Made by a program: the position numbers and the translations under genes. This document shows, in pieces, positions 24,517 through 32,743 of a stretch of 53,170 nt of DNA. This stretch comes from Congzhengia sp045576635 (GTDB lineage: Bacteria > Bacillota > Clostridia > UBA1381 > UBA9506). The stretch covers positions 1 through 53,170 of the forward strand of contig JAZNGT010000001.1 of the NCBI GenBank assembly GCA_045576635.1, given 5' to 3'. Within the stretch, counting starts at the first letter, position 1. Every line of letters begins with the position of its first letter. The notes beneath the pieces were generated by a model. That model ran no database searches. It had not been told where the DNA came from and saw nothing but the letters and a program-made list of their open reading frames with translations.

Positions 24517-24550
24517 AAAAAAAGCAGACAGAATTTTCTGTCTGCTTTTT
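24517..24550 (-). terminator. terminator of the DUF1540-type gene
   Basis: An 11-bp stem (24523-24533 with 24536-24546) flanked by A7 on the left and T5 on the right, so it can work in both directions. It lies 17 bp beyond the stop of the small Cys-rich gene. Confidence 0.85.
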
Positions 24551-24566
24551 TATTTTTTGCTTATCG

Positions 24567-24734
24567 TTAACTTTTTTTCGCAAACGATTCGCAGTCTACA
24601 CATTCGCATACTGTCGGATTGTTTTCGTGTGTTCCGACTTTAATACTCGCGAGTGTGCAGTAATTTTCGTCCTCGCAGTGATATTCACATTGTGTCACTG
24701 TACATTGGATTGCCTGATTTGCTTTACAACTCAT
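24567..24734 (-). CDS. Small Cys-rich DUF1540-type protein
   Basis: A 55-residue protein, MSCKANQAIQCTVTQCEYHC and onward, with eight to nine cysteines in the pattern CTVTQCEYHC, NYC and VCECVDCESF. The pattern matches DUF1540 metal-binding proteins common in spore-forming Clostridia. I chose ATG 24734 because AGGAGG ends 7 nt upstream; ATG 24740 abuts the same site. Function is unknown. A strong terminator follows. Confidence 0.85.
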   Translation of the reverse strand: MSCKANQAIQCTVTQCEYHCEDENYCTLASIKVGTHENNPTVCECVDCESFAKKS

Positions 24735-24813
24735 TTTCATTCCTCCTGTTTTAAGGCGTTTTTTCGCCTTTAACAGTAGTATGTGTAAAGTTTTCATTTA
24801 TAAACCGTTAAAT

Positions 24814-25032
24814 TTAAAAATCATCACGTTTATATTTTTCGATAACGTAACGTTCGATTCCGCAAAGTTTTACACTTCGCCTTACGCTACGCACCGTATT
24901 AAACTTTTTGGCAAGTCCTATATCACGTACAAAAAGTCTGGGCGAAAAATAGTATTTTTCGCCCTCTGTCGTCAGTACCTTTAAAACATAAAAACTGTCA
25001 AAGTCATCATCATTACTTTCCCAGATGTTCAT
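24814..25032 (-). CDS. Hypothetical small protein
   Basis: A 72-residue protein beginning MNIWESNDDDFDSFYVLKVLTTEG, acidic at the N-terminus and basic at the C-terminus (VRSVRRSVKLCGIERYVIEKYKRDD). I do not recognise a family. No membrane segment or known motif is seen. The start at ATG 25032 follows GGGGTG; a GTG at 25041 lies inside that site. It sits between enolase and the DUF1540-type gene on the same strand. Coding is likely but not certain. Confidence 0.6.
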   Translation of the reverse strand: MNIWESNDDDFDSFYVLKVLTTEGEKYYFSPRLFVRDIGLAKKFNTVRSVRRSVKLCGIERYVIEKYKRDDF

Positions 25033-25125
25033 TATACTCACCCCAAAAGGAGTCTATCACATTACTTTTTAAGATGCAAGATATGTCACAGAAAGTAACA
25101 AAAACGCGACAATTAGGATCTTTTG

Positions 25126-26442
25126 TCACATATTTCTAAGATTAAAAAATGCGTCTTTCCCCAGATATATTGCATTGCTTCCCAGCTCATCTTCAATCCG
25201 GATAAGCTGATTGTATTTTGCTACTCTGTCCGTTCTTGACGGCGCGCCCGTTTTAATCTGACCGGCATTTGTCGCAACTGCAATGTCTGCAATTTTCGTA
25301 TCTTCTGTCTCTCCGCTTCGGTGAGAAGTTACCGCAGTGAACCCTGCTCTGTTTGCCATTTCGATTGCATCAAGCGTTTCAGACAACGTACCAATCTGAT
25401 TTACTTTTATCAAAATGGAATTTGCAACTTGTCTTTCGATTCCGTCTTTTAGTCTTTTTGTGTTTGTTACAAAAAGGTCGTCGCCGACCAATTGAATCTT
25501 ATTGCCGAGCGCTTTTGTTAAGTCTTTCCAACCATCCCAGTCTTCTTCTGCAAGGCCGTCTTCAAGCGATATAATCGGATAATCTGTTGAAAGTTTTTCC
25601 CAGTATTTTATCATTTCATCACGCGTTTTAAATACATCTGTTTTCCAGAAGTAGTACCCGTCGCGCCCCTTTATTTTTGCCTCTTCAAAAAGTTCGGTTG
25701 CAGCAGCATCCATTGCGATATGAAAATCATTTCCCGGCACATAATTTGCTTTTTCTATTGCATCACAAATTAAAGAAAGTGCTTCTTCGTCATTTTTTAA
25801 ATTCGGCGCAAATCCGCCCTCATCGCCTACTGATGTTGCATAATTTTTTGATTTTAATACATGTTTTAAACTATGAAAGACCTCGGTGCACATACGGACG
25901 GCTTCCGAAAACGTTTTTGCACCCGTTGGCATTATCATAAATTCCTGCAAATTTACACTGTTATCCGCATGCTTTCCACCGTTTAAAATATTCATCATAG
26001 GAACAGGCAAAACGCGTGCATTTACACCACCTATATATTGATATAGACTTATTCCCAAAGATGATGCCGCCGCTTTTGCTGCCGCAAGGGAAACGCCCAA
26101 AATTGCATTTGCACCAAGTCTTCCTTTGTTGTCTGTTCCGTCTAATTTTATCATTTTAAAGTCTAAATCTCTTTGGTCTAAGACATTTAAACCGATAATC
26201 GCATCTGCAATTTCATTATTTACATTCCGTACTGCTTTTTGGACACCAAGACCTGAAAATCGCTTTTTGTCTCCATCTCTTAGTTCAACTGCCTCAAAAG
26301 CGCCCGTAGATGCACCCGACGGAACAGAAGCACGCGCGCATACGCCGTTATCTGTAACAACACAAGCCTCAACTGTAGGATTTCCGCGCGAATCTAAAAT
26401 CTCGCGGGCGTAAACGTCTGTAATTTCAATATAATCTTTCAT
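25126..26442 (-). CDS. eno: Enolase
   Basis: Enolase converts 2-phosphoglycerate to phosphoenolpyruvate. The 438 residues show AREILDSRGNPTVEA, the flexible loop PSGASTGAFEA, GDEGGFAPN, metal ligands in IAMDAAATE, ISLEDGLAEEDW and VGDDLFVTN, the catalytic lysine in ILIKVNQIGTL, and SHRSGETEDT. I place the start at ATG 26442 after GGAGG; a longer start at 26469 lies in the terminator stem. It is the last gene of pgk-tpiA-gpmI-eno, but a strong intrinsic terminator sits immediately upstream of its ribosome-binding site. Confidence 0.97.
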   Translation of the reverse strand: MKDYIEITDVYAREILDSRGNPTVEACVVTDNGVCARASVPSGASTGAFEAVELRDGDKKRFSGLGVQKAVRNVNNEIADAIIGLNVLDQRDLDFKMIKLDGTDNKGRLGANAILGVSLAAAKAAASSLGISLYQYIGGVNARVLPVPMMNILNGGKHADNSVNLQEFMIMPTGAKTFSEAVRMCTEVFHSLKHVLKSKNYATSVGDEGGFAPNLKNDEEALSLICDAIEKANYVPGNDFHIAMDAAATELFEEAKIKGRDGYYFWKTDVFKTRDEMIKYWEKLSTDYPIISLEDGLAEEDWDGWKDLTKALGNKIQLVGDDLFVTNTKRLKDGIERQVANSILIKVNQIGTLSETLDAIEMANRAGFTAVTSHRSGETEDTKIADIAVATNAGQIKTGAPSRTDRVAKYNQLIRIEDELGSNAIYLGKDAFFNLRNM

Positions 26443-26455
26443 AAAACCTCCATAT

Positions 26456-26492
26456 AAAAAAAGATGCACACTCTATTACTAGAATGTGCATC
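26456..26492 (-). terminator. strong terminator between gpmI and eno
   Basis: A 13-bp stem with one G-U pair (26463-26475 with 26480-26492), 4-nt loop TTAC, and seven U on the minus strand (26462-26456). The U tract ends only 5 nt before the eno Shine-Dalgarno site. Either it partly terminates the glycolytic transcript ahead of eno, or read-through is regulated. Confidence 0.88.
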
Positions 26493-26510
26493 GATTGTAA
26501 AAAATATTAT

Positions 26511-28040
26511 TTATTTTTGAATTAAACTTTCGCCGGTCATTTCTTCGGGTTTTTCAAAACCTAAAATGTCAAGCATAGTAGGTGCAATGTCTGCCAAAAC
26601 ACCGTCTGTACGCAAATTCACATCGTCTGAGCCAATTACGATAAACGGTACCGGGAACGTTGTGTGCGCAGTAAATGCACCTTTCGTTTCGGGGTCTACC
26701 ATCTGGTCTGCGTTGCCGTGGTCTGCTGTTACAAGCATTGTACCGCCTAAGGACAACACTTTTTCTGCTACCTTTCCTACGCAGGTATCAACCGTCTCAA
26801 CTGCTTTGATTGCCGCATCGATAATCCCCGTGTGGCCTACCATATCGCAGTTTGCGTAGTTTAAGATAATTACATCCAAATCGTTTTTATCAAGTCTTGC
26901 AAGAAGTGTTTCAGTCACTTCAACTGCACTCATTTCAGGCTGCAAATCGTATGTTGCAACCTTGGGTGAGTTAATGAGCGCTCTGTCTTCTCCATCAGAA
27001 ACTTTTTCTACGCCGCCATTAAAGAAAAATGTTACGTGCGCATACTTTTCAGTCTCTGCAATTCTGAGTTGCTTTAAGCCTTTTTTGCTTAAATATTCAC
27101 CCAAAGTATTGGTAAGAACCTGCGGTTTGAATGCAACTTCTACGTTCGGCATGGTTTTATCATACTGGGTCATGCAAACATAATAAAGCGGGAAAAATTC
27201 TCTTTTAAAGCCTTCAAATTCAGGGTCTACAAGCGTTCTTGTGATTTCACGTGCGCGGTCAGGTCTGAAATTGGCAAAAATGACGCTGTCATTTGCAGAA
27301 ATTTTGCCAACCGGTGCACCGTTTTCTGTAATTACAGTCGGAATAACAAATTCGTCTGTTACATCATTTTCATAAGATTTTGCGACTGCAGAAACAGCAC
27401 AAACATTTTCTTCTCCTACGCCTTTAACCATTGCATCATACGCCTTTTCAACACGTTCCCAACGGTTGTCACGGTCCATTGCGTAGTAACGTCCCATAAC
27501 GGTCGCAATTTTTCCTATACCAATTTTTGTAAGTTCATCAGAAAGTTCTTTGACAAAATCCTTGCCTGACGCCGGCGGAACATCACGTCCGTCTAAGAAG
27601 CAGTGAACGAAAACATCTTTAAGACCTGCACGTTTTGCAAGTTCAACAACTGCATAGATGTGAGAATTGTGACTGTGCACACCGCCGTCTGACAAAAGCC
27701 CCAAAATATGAAGAGCAGTTCCGTTCTTTTTGCAGTTTTCAATCGCACCCAAAAACGCTTCATTTTCGAAAAAGTCACCGTCTTTTATGGATTTTGTAAT
27801 ACGTGTTAATTCCTGATACACGATTCTTCCTGCGCCGATGTTGGTGTGACCTACCTCAGAGTTACCCATCTGACCGTCAGGAAGACCAACGGACATACCG
27901 CTTGCAGAAAGGGTTGTATTGGGATACTTTGCAAACAGTTTGTCAAGGTTCGGCGTTCTTGCTGCAAAAATTGCATTTCCCTCTTCCTGACTGTTGATGC
28001 CGTATCCATCCATAATACATAATAATAAAGGTTTTTTCAT
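26511..28040 (-). CDS. gpmI: 2,3-bisphosphoglycerate-independent phosphoglycerate mutase
   Basis: GpmI interconverts 3- and 2-phosphoglycerate with two manganese ions. The 509 residues show the alkaline-phosphatase-like core: LCIMDGYG metal site, catalytic serine in GQMGNSEVGHTNIGAGR (near 60), HSHNSHIYA, HCFLDGRDVPP, GRYYAMDRD, RPDRAR, NYANCDMVGHTG and VTADHGNADQM. It lies between tpiA and eno in the lower-glycolysis operon. Confidence 0.97.
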   Translation of the reverse strand: MKKPLLLCIMDGYGINSQEEGNAIFAARTPNLDKLFAKYPNTTLSASGMSVGLPDGQMGNSEVGHTNIGAGRIVYQELTRITKSIKDGDFFENEAFLGAIENCKKNGTALHILGLLSDGGVHSHNSHIYAVVELAKRAGLKDVFVHCFLDGRDVPPASGKDFVKELSDELTKIGIGKIATVMGRYYAMDRDNRWERVEKAYDAMVKGVGEENVCAVSAVAKSYENDVTDEFVIPTVITENGAPVGKISANDSVIFANFRPDRAREITRTLVDPEFEGFKREFFPLYYVCMTQYDKTMPNVEVAFKPQVLTNTLGEYLSKKGLKQLRIAETEKYAHVTFFFNGGVEKVSDGEDRALINSPKVATYDLQPEMSAVEVTETLLARLDKNDLDVIILNYANCDMVGHTGIIDAAIKAVETVDTCVGKVAEKVLSLGGTMLVTADHGNADQMVDPETKGAFTAHTTFPVPFIVIGSDDVNLRTDGVLADIAPTMLDILGFEKPEEMTGESLIQK

Positions 28041-28066
28041 TTAATAACCATCCTTTTTCTTTCAAA

Positions 28067-28089
28067 GAGGCTGCGAAATTCGCAGCCTC
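28067..28089 (-). other. intercistronic hairpin between tpiA and gpmI
   Basis: A 9-bp G/C-rich stem (28067-28075 with 28081-28089) and a 5-nt loop in the 56-bp gap. The sequence after it on the minus strand is TTTGAAAG, a weak U tract. It may be a leaky terminator or an RNA-stability element. Confidence 0.65.
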
Positions 28090-28096
28090 AAAGTTG

Positions 28097-28846
28097 TTAT
28101 TTCCAGTTACAGATTGTTGTGAAATCGTCTGCTTTCAGAGAAGCACCACCGATTAAACCGCCGTCAATGTTAGGCTTATCCAAAAGTTCTTTTGCGTTTC
28201 CTGCATTCATACTTCCGCCGTACTGAATGGTAACAGTTTTTGCAGTTTCAGCACTATAAAGGTCTTCTATAATAGCACGGATGCCGCAGCAAACTTCTTC
28301 TGCCTGGTCGCTCGTTGCAGTTTTACCTGTTCCGATTGCCCAGATGGGTTCGTATGCAATAACGACTTTTTCAGCATCTTTTGCTTCGATTCCTAAGAAC
28401 GCTTTTTTAACCTGCACTGCGATTACATCCATTGTAACGCCAGCTTCTCTTTCTTCTAAACTTTCACCAACACAAACAATCGGAATGAGTCCTTTTTCCA
28501 ATGCTTTTTTTGTCTTTAAGTTTACAGTTTCGTCGGTTTCTGCAAAATACTGTCTTCTTTCAGAGTGTCCAATGATTACGTACTCTACACCTAAATCCAA
28601 AAGCATGTCAGCAGAAACTTCACCAGTAAATGCACCTTTGTCTTCGAAATGAAGATTTTCAGCACCGATTTTAACATTTGTGCCTTTTGCTGCTTTAATT
28701 GCTTCTGCTAAGCATACATAAGGTGTGCAGCAAACAACCTCACAAGGTGCACCGGCATTTTTTTCTGCAATTTCTTTTACAAAATCATAGGTTTCGGAAG
28801 GAAGTTTGTTCATCTTCCAGTTACCTGCAATAATATATTTACCCAT
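28097..28846 (-). CDS. tpiA: Triosephosphate isomerase
   Basis: TpiA interconverts dihydroxyacetone phosphate and glyceraldehyde-3-phosphate. The 249-residue TIM barrel has the catalytic lysine in AGNWKMN (11-14), the catalytic histidine in IIGHSERR (near 96), the catalytic glutamate in VIAYEPIWAIGTGKTAT (near 167), and phosphate-binding IQYGGSM and IDGGLIGGASL. It follows pgk by 22 bp. Confidence 0.97.
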   Translation of the reverse strand: MGKYIIAGNWKMNKLPSETYDFVKEIAEKNAGAPCEVVCCTPYVCLAEAIKAAKGTNVKIGAENLHFEDKGAFTGEVSADMLLDLGVEYVIIGHSERRQYFAETDETVNLKTKKALEKGLIPIVCVGESLEEREAGVTMDVIAVQVKKAFLGIEAKDAEKVVIAYEPIWAIGTGKTATSDQAEEVCCGIRAIIEDLYSAETAKTVTIQYGGSMNAGNAKELLDKPNIDGGLIGGASLKADDFTTICNWK

Positions 28847-28868
28847 TTTTCTATCTCCTTGTCAATTC

Positions 28869-30047
28869 TTATTTGTCTGTTAATGCGTCAATGCCGGGGA
28901 GAACTTTGCCTTCTAAATATTCCATAGAAGCGCCGCCGCCGGTTGAAATGTGGCTCATCTTTTCGCCTAAACCTGCCTGGTTTACAGCTGCAACAGAATC
29001 ACCGCCGCCGATAACGGTTGTAGCATCTAAATCCGCTAAAACTTTTGCAATCGCATTTGTTCCTTTTGCAAAGTTCGGCATTTCAAATACGCCCATAGGT
29101 CCGTTCCATACAACTGTTTTCGCATCTTTTAATGCGTTTGAGAAAAGTTCGATGGATTTAGGTCCGATATCAAGTCCCATATATTCTTCGGGAATGTTGC
29201 CTTCAACAACCATGCTTTCTGCATCGTTATTGAATTCTTTTGCAACAACTGTATCAACGGGAAGCAAAATTTTATCGCCTGCTTCGTCTAACATTTTCTT
29301 AGCGTAGTCAATGTAATCAGGCTCTAAAAGAGATGTTCCTGTTGTTTTGCCCTGTGCTGCAAAGAAGGTATATGCCATACCGCCGCCGATGATAAGTTTA
29401 TCAACTTTCTTTAAAAGGTTTTCAATTACAGAAATTTTAGAAGAAACTTTTGAACCACCTAAAATTGCAACTAAGGGACGTACGGGGGAATTTACAGCGT
29501 TTCCTAAAAATTCGATTTCTTTACCGATAAGATAACCTGCAACAGATGTTTCAACATATTTTGTAACACCAACATTTGAGCAGTGTGCACGGTGTGCTGT
29601 ACCGAAAGCATCGCCTACGAAAACATCTGCCAATGATGCAAGTTCTTCTGAAAACGCATCTACATTTTTGGTTTCTTCTGCTCTGTAACGTGTGTTCTCT
29701 AAAAGAACAACGTCGCCTTCTTTCATTTCAGAAACTGCTTTTTTTGCGTTTTCGCCAACTACGTTTGCGTCAGCTGCAAAGATAACTTCTTTGCCTAATT
29801 TTTCGGATAAACTTTTTGCAACGGGAGCAAGCGAAAGCTCAGGTTTCGGTTCGCCTTTCGGCTTACCCATATGAGAGCAGAGAATCACTTTTGCGCCCTG
29901 ATCGATTAAATACTTGATGGTAGGAAGTGCACCAACGATTCTGTTATCGTCGGTAATTTCAAATTTTTCGTTTAAAGGCACATTAAAGTCACATCTAACT
30001 AAAACTCTTTTGCCTTTTACCTGAATGTCTTCAACTGTTAATTTCAT
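28869..30047 (-). CDS. pgk: Phosphoglycerate kinase
   Basis: Pgk makes ATP from 1,3-bisphosphoglycerate. The 392 residues show KRVLVRCDFNVPL, SHMGKPKG, LLENTRYRAEE, GDAFGTAHRAHCSN, LGGSKVSSKI, the nucleotide-binding VVWNGPMGVFE and the C-terminal GGGDSVAAV with STGGGASMEYLEG. I place the start at ATG 30047 after GAGGTGG, ahead of which a GTG lies in the Shine-Dalgarno site. It is first in pgk-tpiA-gpmI-eno; gap, which usually precedes it, is absent. Confidence 0.97.
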   Translation of the reverse strand: MKLTVEDIQVKGKRVLVRCDFNVPLNEKFEITDDNRIVGALPTIKYLIDQGAKVILCSHMGKPKGEPKPELSLAPVAKSLSEKLGKEVIFAADANVVGENAKKAVSEMKEGDVVLLENTRYRAEETKNVDAFSEELASLADVFVGDAFGTAHRAHCSNVGVTKYVETSVAGYLIGKEIEFLGNAVNSPVRPLVAILGGSKVSSKISVIENLLKKVDKLIIGGGMAYTFFAAQGKTTGTSLLEPDYIDYAKKMLDEAGDKILLPVDTVVAKEFNNDAESMVVEGNIPEEYMGLDIGPKSIELFSNALKDAKTVVWNGPMGVFEMPNFAKGTNAIAKVLADLDATTVIGGGDSVAAVNQAGLGEKMSHISTGGGASMEYLEGKVLPGIDALTDK

Positions 30048-30098
30048 AGTTTCCACCTCTTCGTTAGATTTATAAATACTTAATACATATCCTTATAC

Positions 30099-30127
30099 AT
30101 TATAGTATAATTTTCCTATAATTTCAA
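30099..30127 (-). promoter_or_regulatory. sigma-A promoter of the glycolytic operon
   Basis: Minus strand TTGAAA (30127-30122), a 17-nt spacer and TATAAT (30104-30099). The predicted leader to pgk is about 45 nt. Confidence 0.82.
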
Positions 30128-30137
30128 GTCCTATATC

Positions 30138-30151
30138 GATAAAATTTTATC
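30138..30151. promoter_or_regulatory. 14-bp perfect palindrome upstream of the glycolytic promoter
   Basis: GATAAAATTTTATC is a perfect palindrome 11 bp upstream of the pgk -35. It lies between the pgk promoter and the divergent DUF5685 gene. The position suits an activator site, but A/T-rich palindromes of this size can arise by chance, and no regulator is identified. Confidence 0.4.
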
Positions 30152-30283
30152 AATCGAAAAAGATTTTTTTGTGTACAAATTTACAATTTGTTGATGATTT
30201 TTTCCAAAATATATGATATAATAATTTTATAGTTATATTTAGTATGCGTTCTTGTTCGCATTCTATGAATGAAAAGGTGCAAC

Positions 30284-31150
30284 ATGTTTGGATACGTTAA
30301 AGCCTATAAAGACGAACTTAAAATAAAAGAATACAATGTTTACCGTTCATACTATTGCGGTCTTTGCAAAACTTTAAAAGATGAATACGGCTTTTTTTCG
30401 CGCTTTGCACTAAACTATGATTCTGTTTTTCTGGCAATTCTTCTTTCCTCTTTGGAAGATGAATGCCACGATTGCCATTTAGAGCGCTGTATTGCAAACC
30501 CCTTTAAAAAACGACCGGTTGCATCGAAAAATTCTTCTCTTTCCTACTCCGCGGCAGTAATGATGATTCTTGCTCTTTTAAAACTTTCAGACGATATAAA
30601 AGACGAGCACAGTATAAAAGCATGCTTTTTATACACCCTCTTACTGCCCGCAAGACACAGACTTAATAAAACGTATGGTAGCTTATATAAAAAATGCAAA
30701 GCACATATCAAAATGCTTTCCGAACTGGAAACAAATAAAGAAAGTACATCTGACGCACTTTCCCACACATTTGCTTCACTATTGGAATTTTTATTTGTTC
30801 CAGATTTCTTAGAAGAGGAAAACACACAAAGAATTCTGCGGCACATAGGATATACGCTCGGTCGCTTTATTTATATTTTAGACGCGTATGAAGACATAGA
30901 ACGCGACAAAAAGAAGCGTTGCTTTAATATGTTTTTAAACGGAACCGTAACCTCTGACAAAGAGGTTTTGCGCGAATCGTTAACACTGACACTAAGCACC
31001 TTAGCAGGAAGTTATGAACTTTTAAAGTTAAAAGCAAACAAATCCATTTTAGATAACATCATCTATCTGGGGCTATCACACGTCTTAGATGATGTGCTCG
31101 ATAAAGCAAATGATACAAGGAGTGATATAGTAAATGAAAAATCCTTATGA
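30284..31150 (+). CDS. DUF5685-family protein
   Basis: A 288-residue mostly helical protein beginning MFGYVKAYKDELKIKEYNVYRSYYCGLCKTL. The CxxC pair in YYCGLCK and a second Cys group (CHDCHLERC, about 68-76) suggest metal binding. Charged helices with DAYEDIERDKKKRCFN follow near residue 205. I recognise it as the DUF5685 type, of unknown function, found beside J-domain genes in Clostridia. The start at ATG 30284 follows AAAGG; a longer start at 30269 is unlikely. Its end overlaps the J-domain gene by 17 bp, so the two are translationally coupled. Confidence 0.85.
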   Translation: MFGYVKAYKDELKIKEYNVYRSYYCGLCKTLKDEYGFFSRFALNYDSVFLAILLSSLEDECHDCHLERCIANPFKKRPVASKNSSLSYSAAVMMILALLKLSDDIKDEHSIKACFLYTLLLPARHRLNKTYGSLYKKCKAHIKMLSELETNKESTSDALSHTFASLLEFLFVPDFLEEENTQRILRHIGYTLGRFIYILDAYEDIERDKKKRCFNMFLNGTVTSDKEVLRESLTLTLSTLAGSYELLKLKANKSILDNIIYLGLSHVLDDVLDKANDTRSDIVNEKSL

Positions 31151-31730
31151 AGTACTTGGCGTTCCGAAAAATGCCACACAGGAAGAAATAAAAACAGCAT
31201 ACAGAAAACTTGCAAAACAATATCATCCGGATAACTATGTTGGAAATCCCCTGGCAGATCTTGCTGCCGAAAAATTTAAAGAGATAAATGAGGCTTACGA
31301 TGCGCTTACCGGCGGAAATGCTTCCGGTAGTTTTGGATCAGGCGCCTATGGCGCAGGTCAAAAAGGCAGCGGAGTCTTTTATCAAGCGAGAAATCTCATC
31401 AACATGAACTCTCTTGACGAAGCAGAGCGAATTTTAGATGAGGTCACAGACAGAACTGCTGAATGGTTCTTTTTAAAAGGCACGATTTATTTAAAACGTG
31501 GCTGGCACGACCAAGGCGTAAACTTTATCCGTCAAGCAGTCAATTTAGAACCCGGAAATATGGAATACAGAAGAACGTTAAATGCAATTGAATCACAACG
31601 CCAGCAATATCGTACATTTGGCGGTAATATGACCTCTGATTCAGATACGATGTGCAATTGTTGCAGTAATTTAATCTGTGCCGATTGTTGTTGTGAATGC
31701 ATGGGCGGCGACTTAATTCCTTGTTGTTAA
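31134..31730 (+). CDS. J-domain protein with tetratricopeptide-like middle and Cys-rich tail
   Basis: A 198-residue DnaJ-like protein. Residues 1-62 form a J domain with the HPD motif in KQYHPDNY, so it should stimulate DnaK ATPase. A Gly/Ser-rich linker (64-80) follows. Residues about 82-165 resemble a TPR-like helical region (LDEAERILDEV, WFFLKGTIYLKRGWHDQGVNFIRQAVNLEPGN). The last 25 residues contain ten cysteines (CNCCSNLICADCCCEC, CC). There is no classical DnaJ zinc-finger or substrate domain. Overlap with the DUF5685 gene suggests that DUF5685 is a partner (inference). Confidence 0.9.
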   Translation: MKNPYEVLGVPKNATQEEIKTAYRKLAKQYHPDNYVGNPLADLAAEKFKEINEAYDALTGGNASGSFGSGAYGAGQKGSGVFYQARNLINMNSLDEAERILDEVTDRTAEWFFLKGTIYLKRGWHDQGVNFIRQAVNLEPGNMEYRRTLNAIESQRQQYRTFGGNMTSDSDTMCNCCSNLICADCCCECMGGDLIPCC

Positions 31731-31764
31731 ACTAATATGCCCACGCGGGCGGAAAGGGATAAAA

Positions 31765-32289
31765 ATGGCACGAAAACTGGCATTTTCATCTGTTATGACG
31801 GCACTTACCGTGGTATCTTTGTACGGTTCCGTCGCACTCCCTACCGGCAGGATAGCACTGCTTGCCATCGCATCTTTGTGTGTTTTAATCACGCATGCAG
31901 AATGCGGTACAAAATATTCTTTCATACAATACATCACTACGGCTTTGATTTCTGCGCTTATTATCCCATATAAGTCGCAGGTGATTTTGTTCATTGCTTT
32001 TATCGGTTACTATCCGATTGTAAAAAGTTACATTGAACGAATAGAAAGCGTATGGCTTGAATGGGTGGTTAAAATTCTGTTTTTTAACGCACTTTTCATT
32101 CTTGCTTATTTTGTGATAAACTCGTTTTTATTAAACTACATTCATTTTGGCAGTATTTTTATGTATGCTCTGGCGCATCTTTTCTGGGTTTTCATAATAT
32201 TTGAAATACTGTTTGTAATTTATGACTATTTACTGAGTTTGTTTGTCTCATACTACATTAACGTTTTGCAAAAACGCATTAAATTTTAA
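31765..32289 (+). CDS. Multi-pass membrane protein of unknown function
   Basis: A 174-residue very hydrophobic protein with about five membrane segments (MARKLAFSSVMTALTVVSLYG at the start, then RIALLAIASLCVLITH, FIQYITTALISALIIPY, VILFIAFIGYYPIV, and a long C-terminal pair from about 105). The opening resembles ECF-transporter S components or DUF2232-like proteins, but I cannot assign it. It follows the J-domain gene by 34 bp after AAAGGGAT, so it may be in the same operon. Confidence 0.8.
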   Translation: MARKLAFSSVMTALTVVSLYGSVALPTGRIALLAIASLCVLITHAECGTKYSFIQYITTALISALIIPYKSQVILFIAFIGYYPIVKSYIERIESVWLEWVVKILFFNALFILAYFVINSFLLNYIHFGSIFMYALAHLFWVFIIFEILFVIYDYLLSLFVSYYINVLQKRIKF

Positions 32290-32312
32290 TCAGAAGAAAG
32301 GGTTGAAACTTT

Positions 32313-32705
32313 ATGAAACGTACATTTACTATTACATTGAGTTTTATTTTTATTTTATCTCTCTTGCTCACCGCTTGCGGCAAAAATGACAACGGAGTTG
32401 TAAAACTTCCGGTTGCACCGGCAAATCCTAACATTACCCATCCCGCCGGCGAATTTTACGAGGTGGATGGTGAACTTCGTGCGCAAGGCGGTCTTTCCGT
32501 TTTGGGTGAAGACTTTTTAAAGATTATGATTGATGGTAAAGCAATTGAATTTAAACTTTCTCAAAACGCAAGAAAACAAATTGAATACTATAACAAGGAC
32601 AAGAAAAAACCACAAATCATGATAGGTACAATGCTTTTAATTGATTATGAAAATAAGGATTTAATCAAAATCGCTGAAAGCATCGAAATTGTAACCGCAA
32701 ACTAA
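32313..32705 (+). CDS. Small secreted lipoprotein
   Basis: A 130-residue protein with a type II signal peptide: KR at the N-terminus, a hydrophobic stretch (FTITLSFIFILSLLL) and lipobox LTAC, so Cys21 would be lipidated and anchored outside the membrane. The mature part is a small, probably beta-rich domain (FYEVDGELRAQGG, LKIMIDGKAIEFKL, MIGTMLLIDYENKDL) of no known family. It is last in the plus-strand run from 30284 and is closed by a terminator. Confidence 0.85.
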   Translation: MKRTFTITLSFIFILSLLLTACGKNDNGVVKLPVAPANPNITHPAGEFYEVDGELRAQGGLSVLGEDFLKIMIDGKAIEFKLSQNARKQIEYYNKDKKKPQIMIGTMLLIDYENKDLIKIAESIEIVTAN

Positions 32706-32710
32706 AAGAA

Positions 32711-32739
32711 AAGCACAAAAACGATTCGTTTTTGTGCTT
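32711..32739. terminator. terminator between the lipoprotein gene and proC
   Basis: A 13-bp stem (32711-32723 with 32727-32739) with an ATT loop lies between the two convergent genes, followed by a T-rich tract on the plus strand. Confidence 0.82.
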
Positions 32740-32743
32740 ATTT

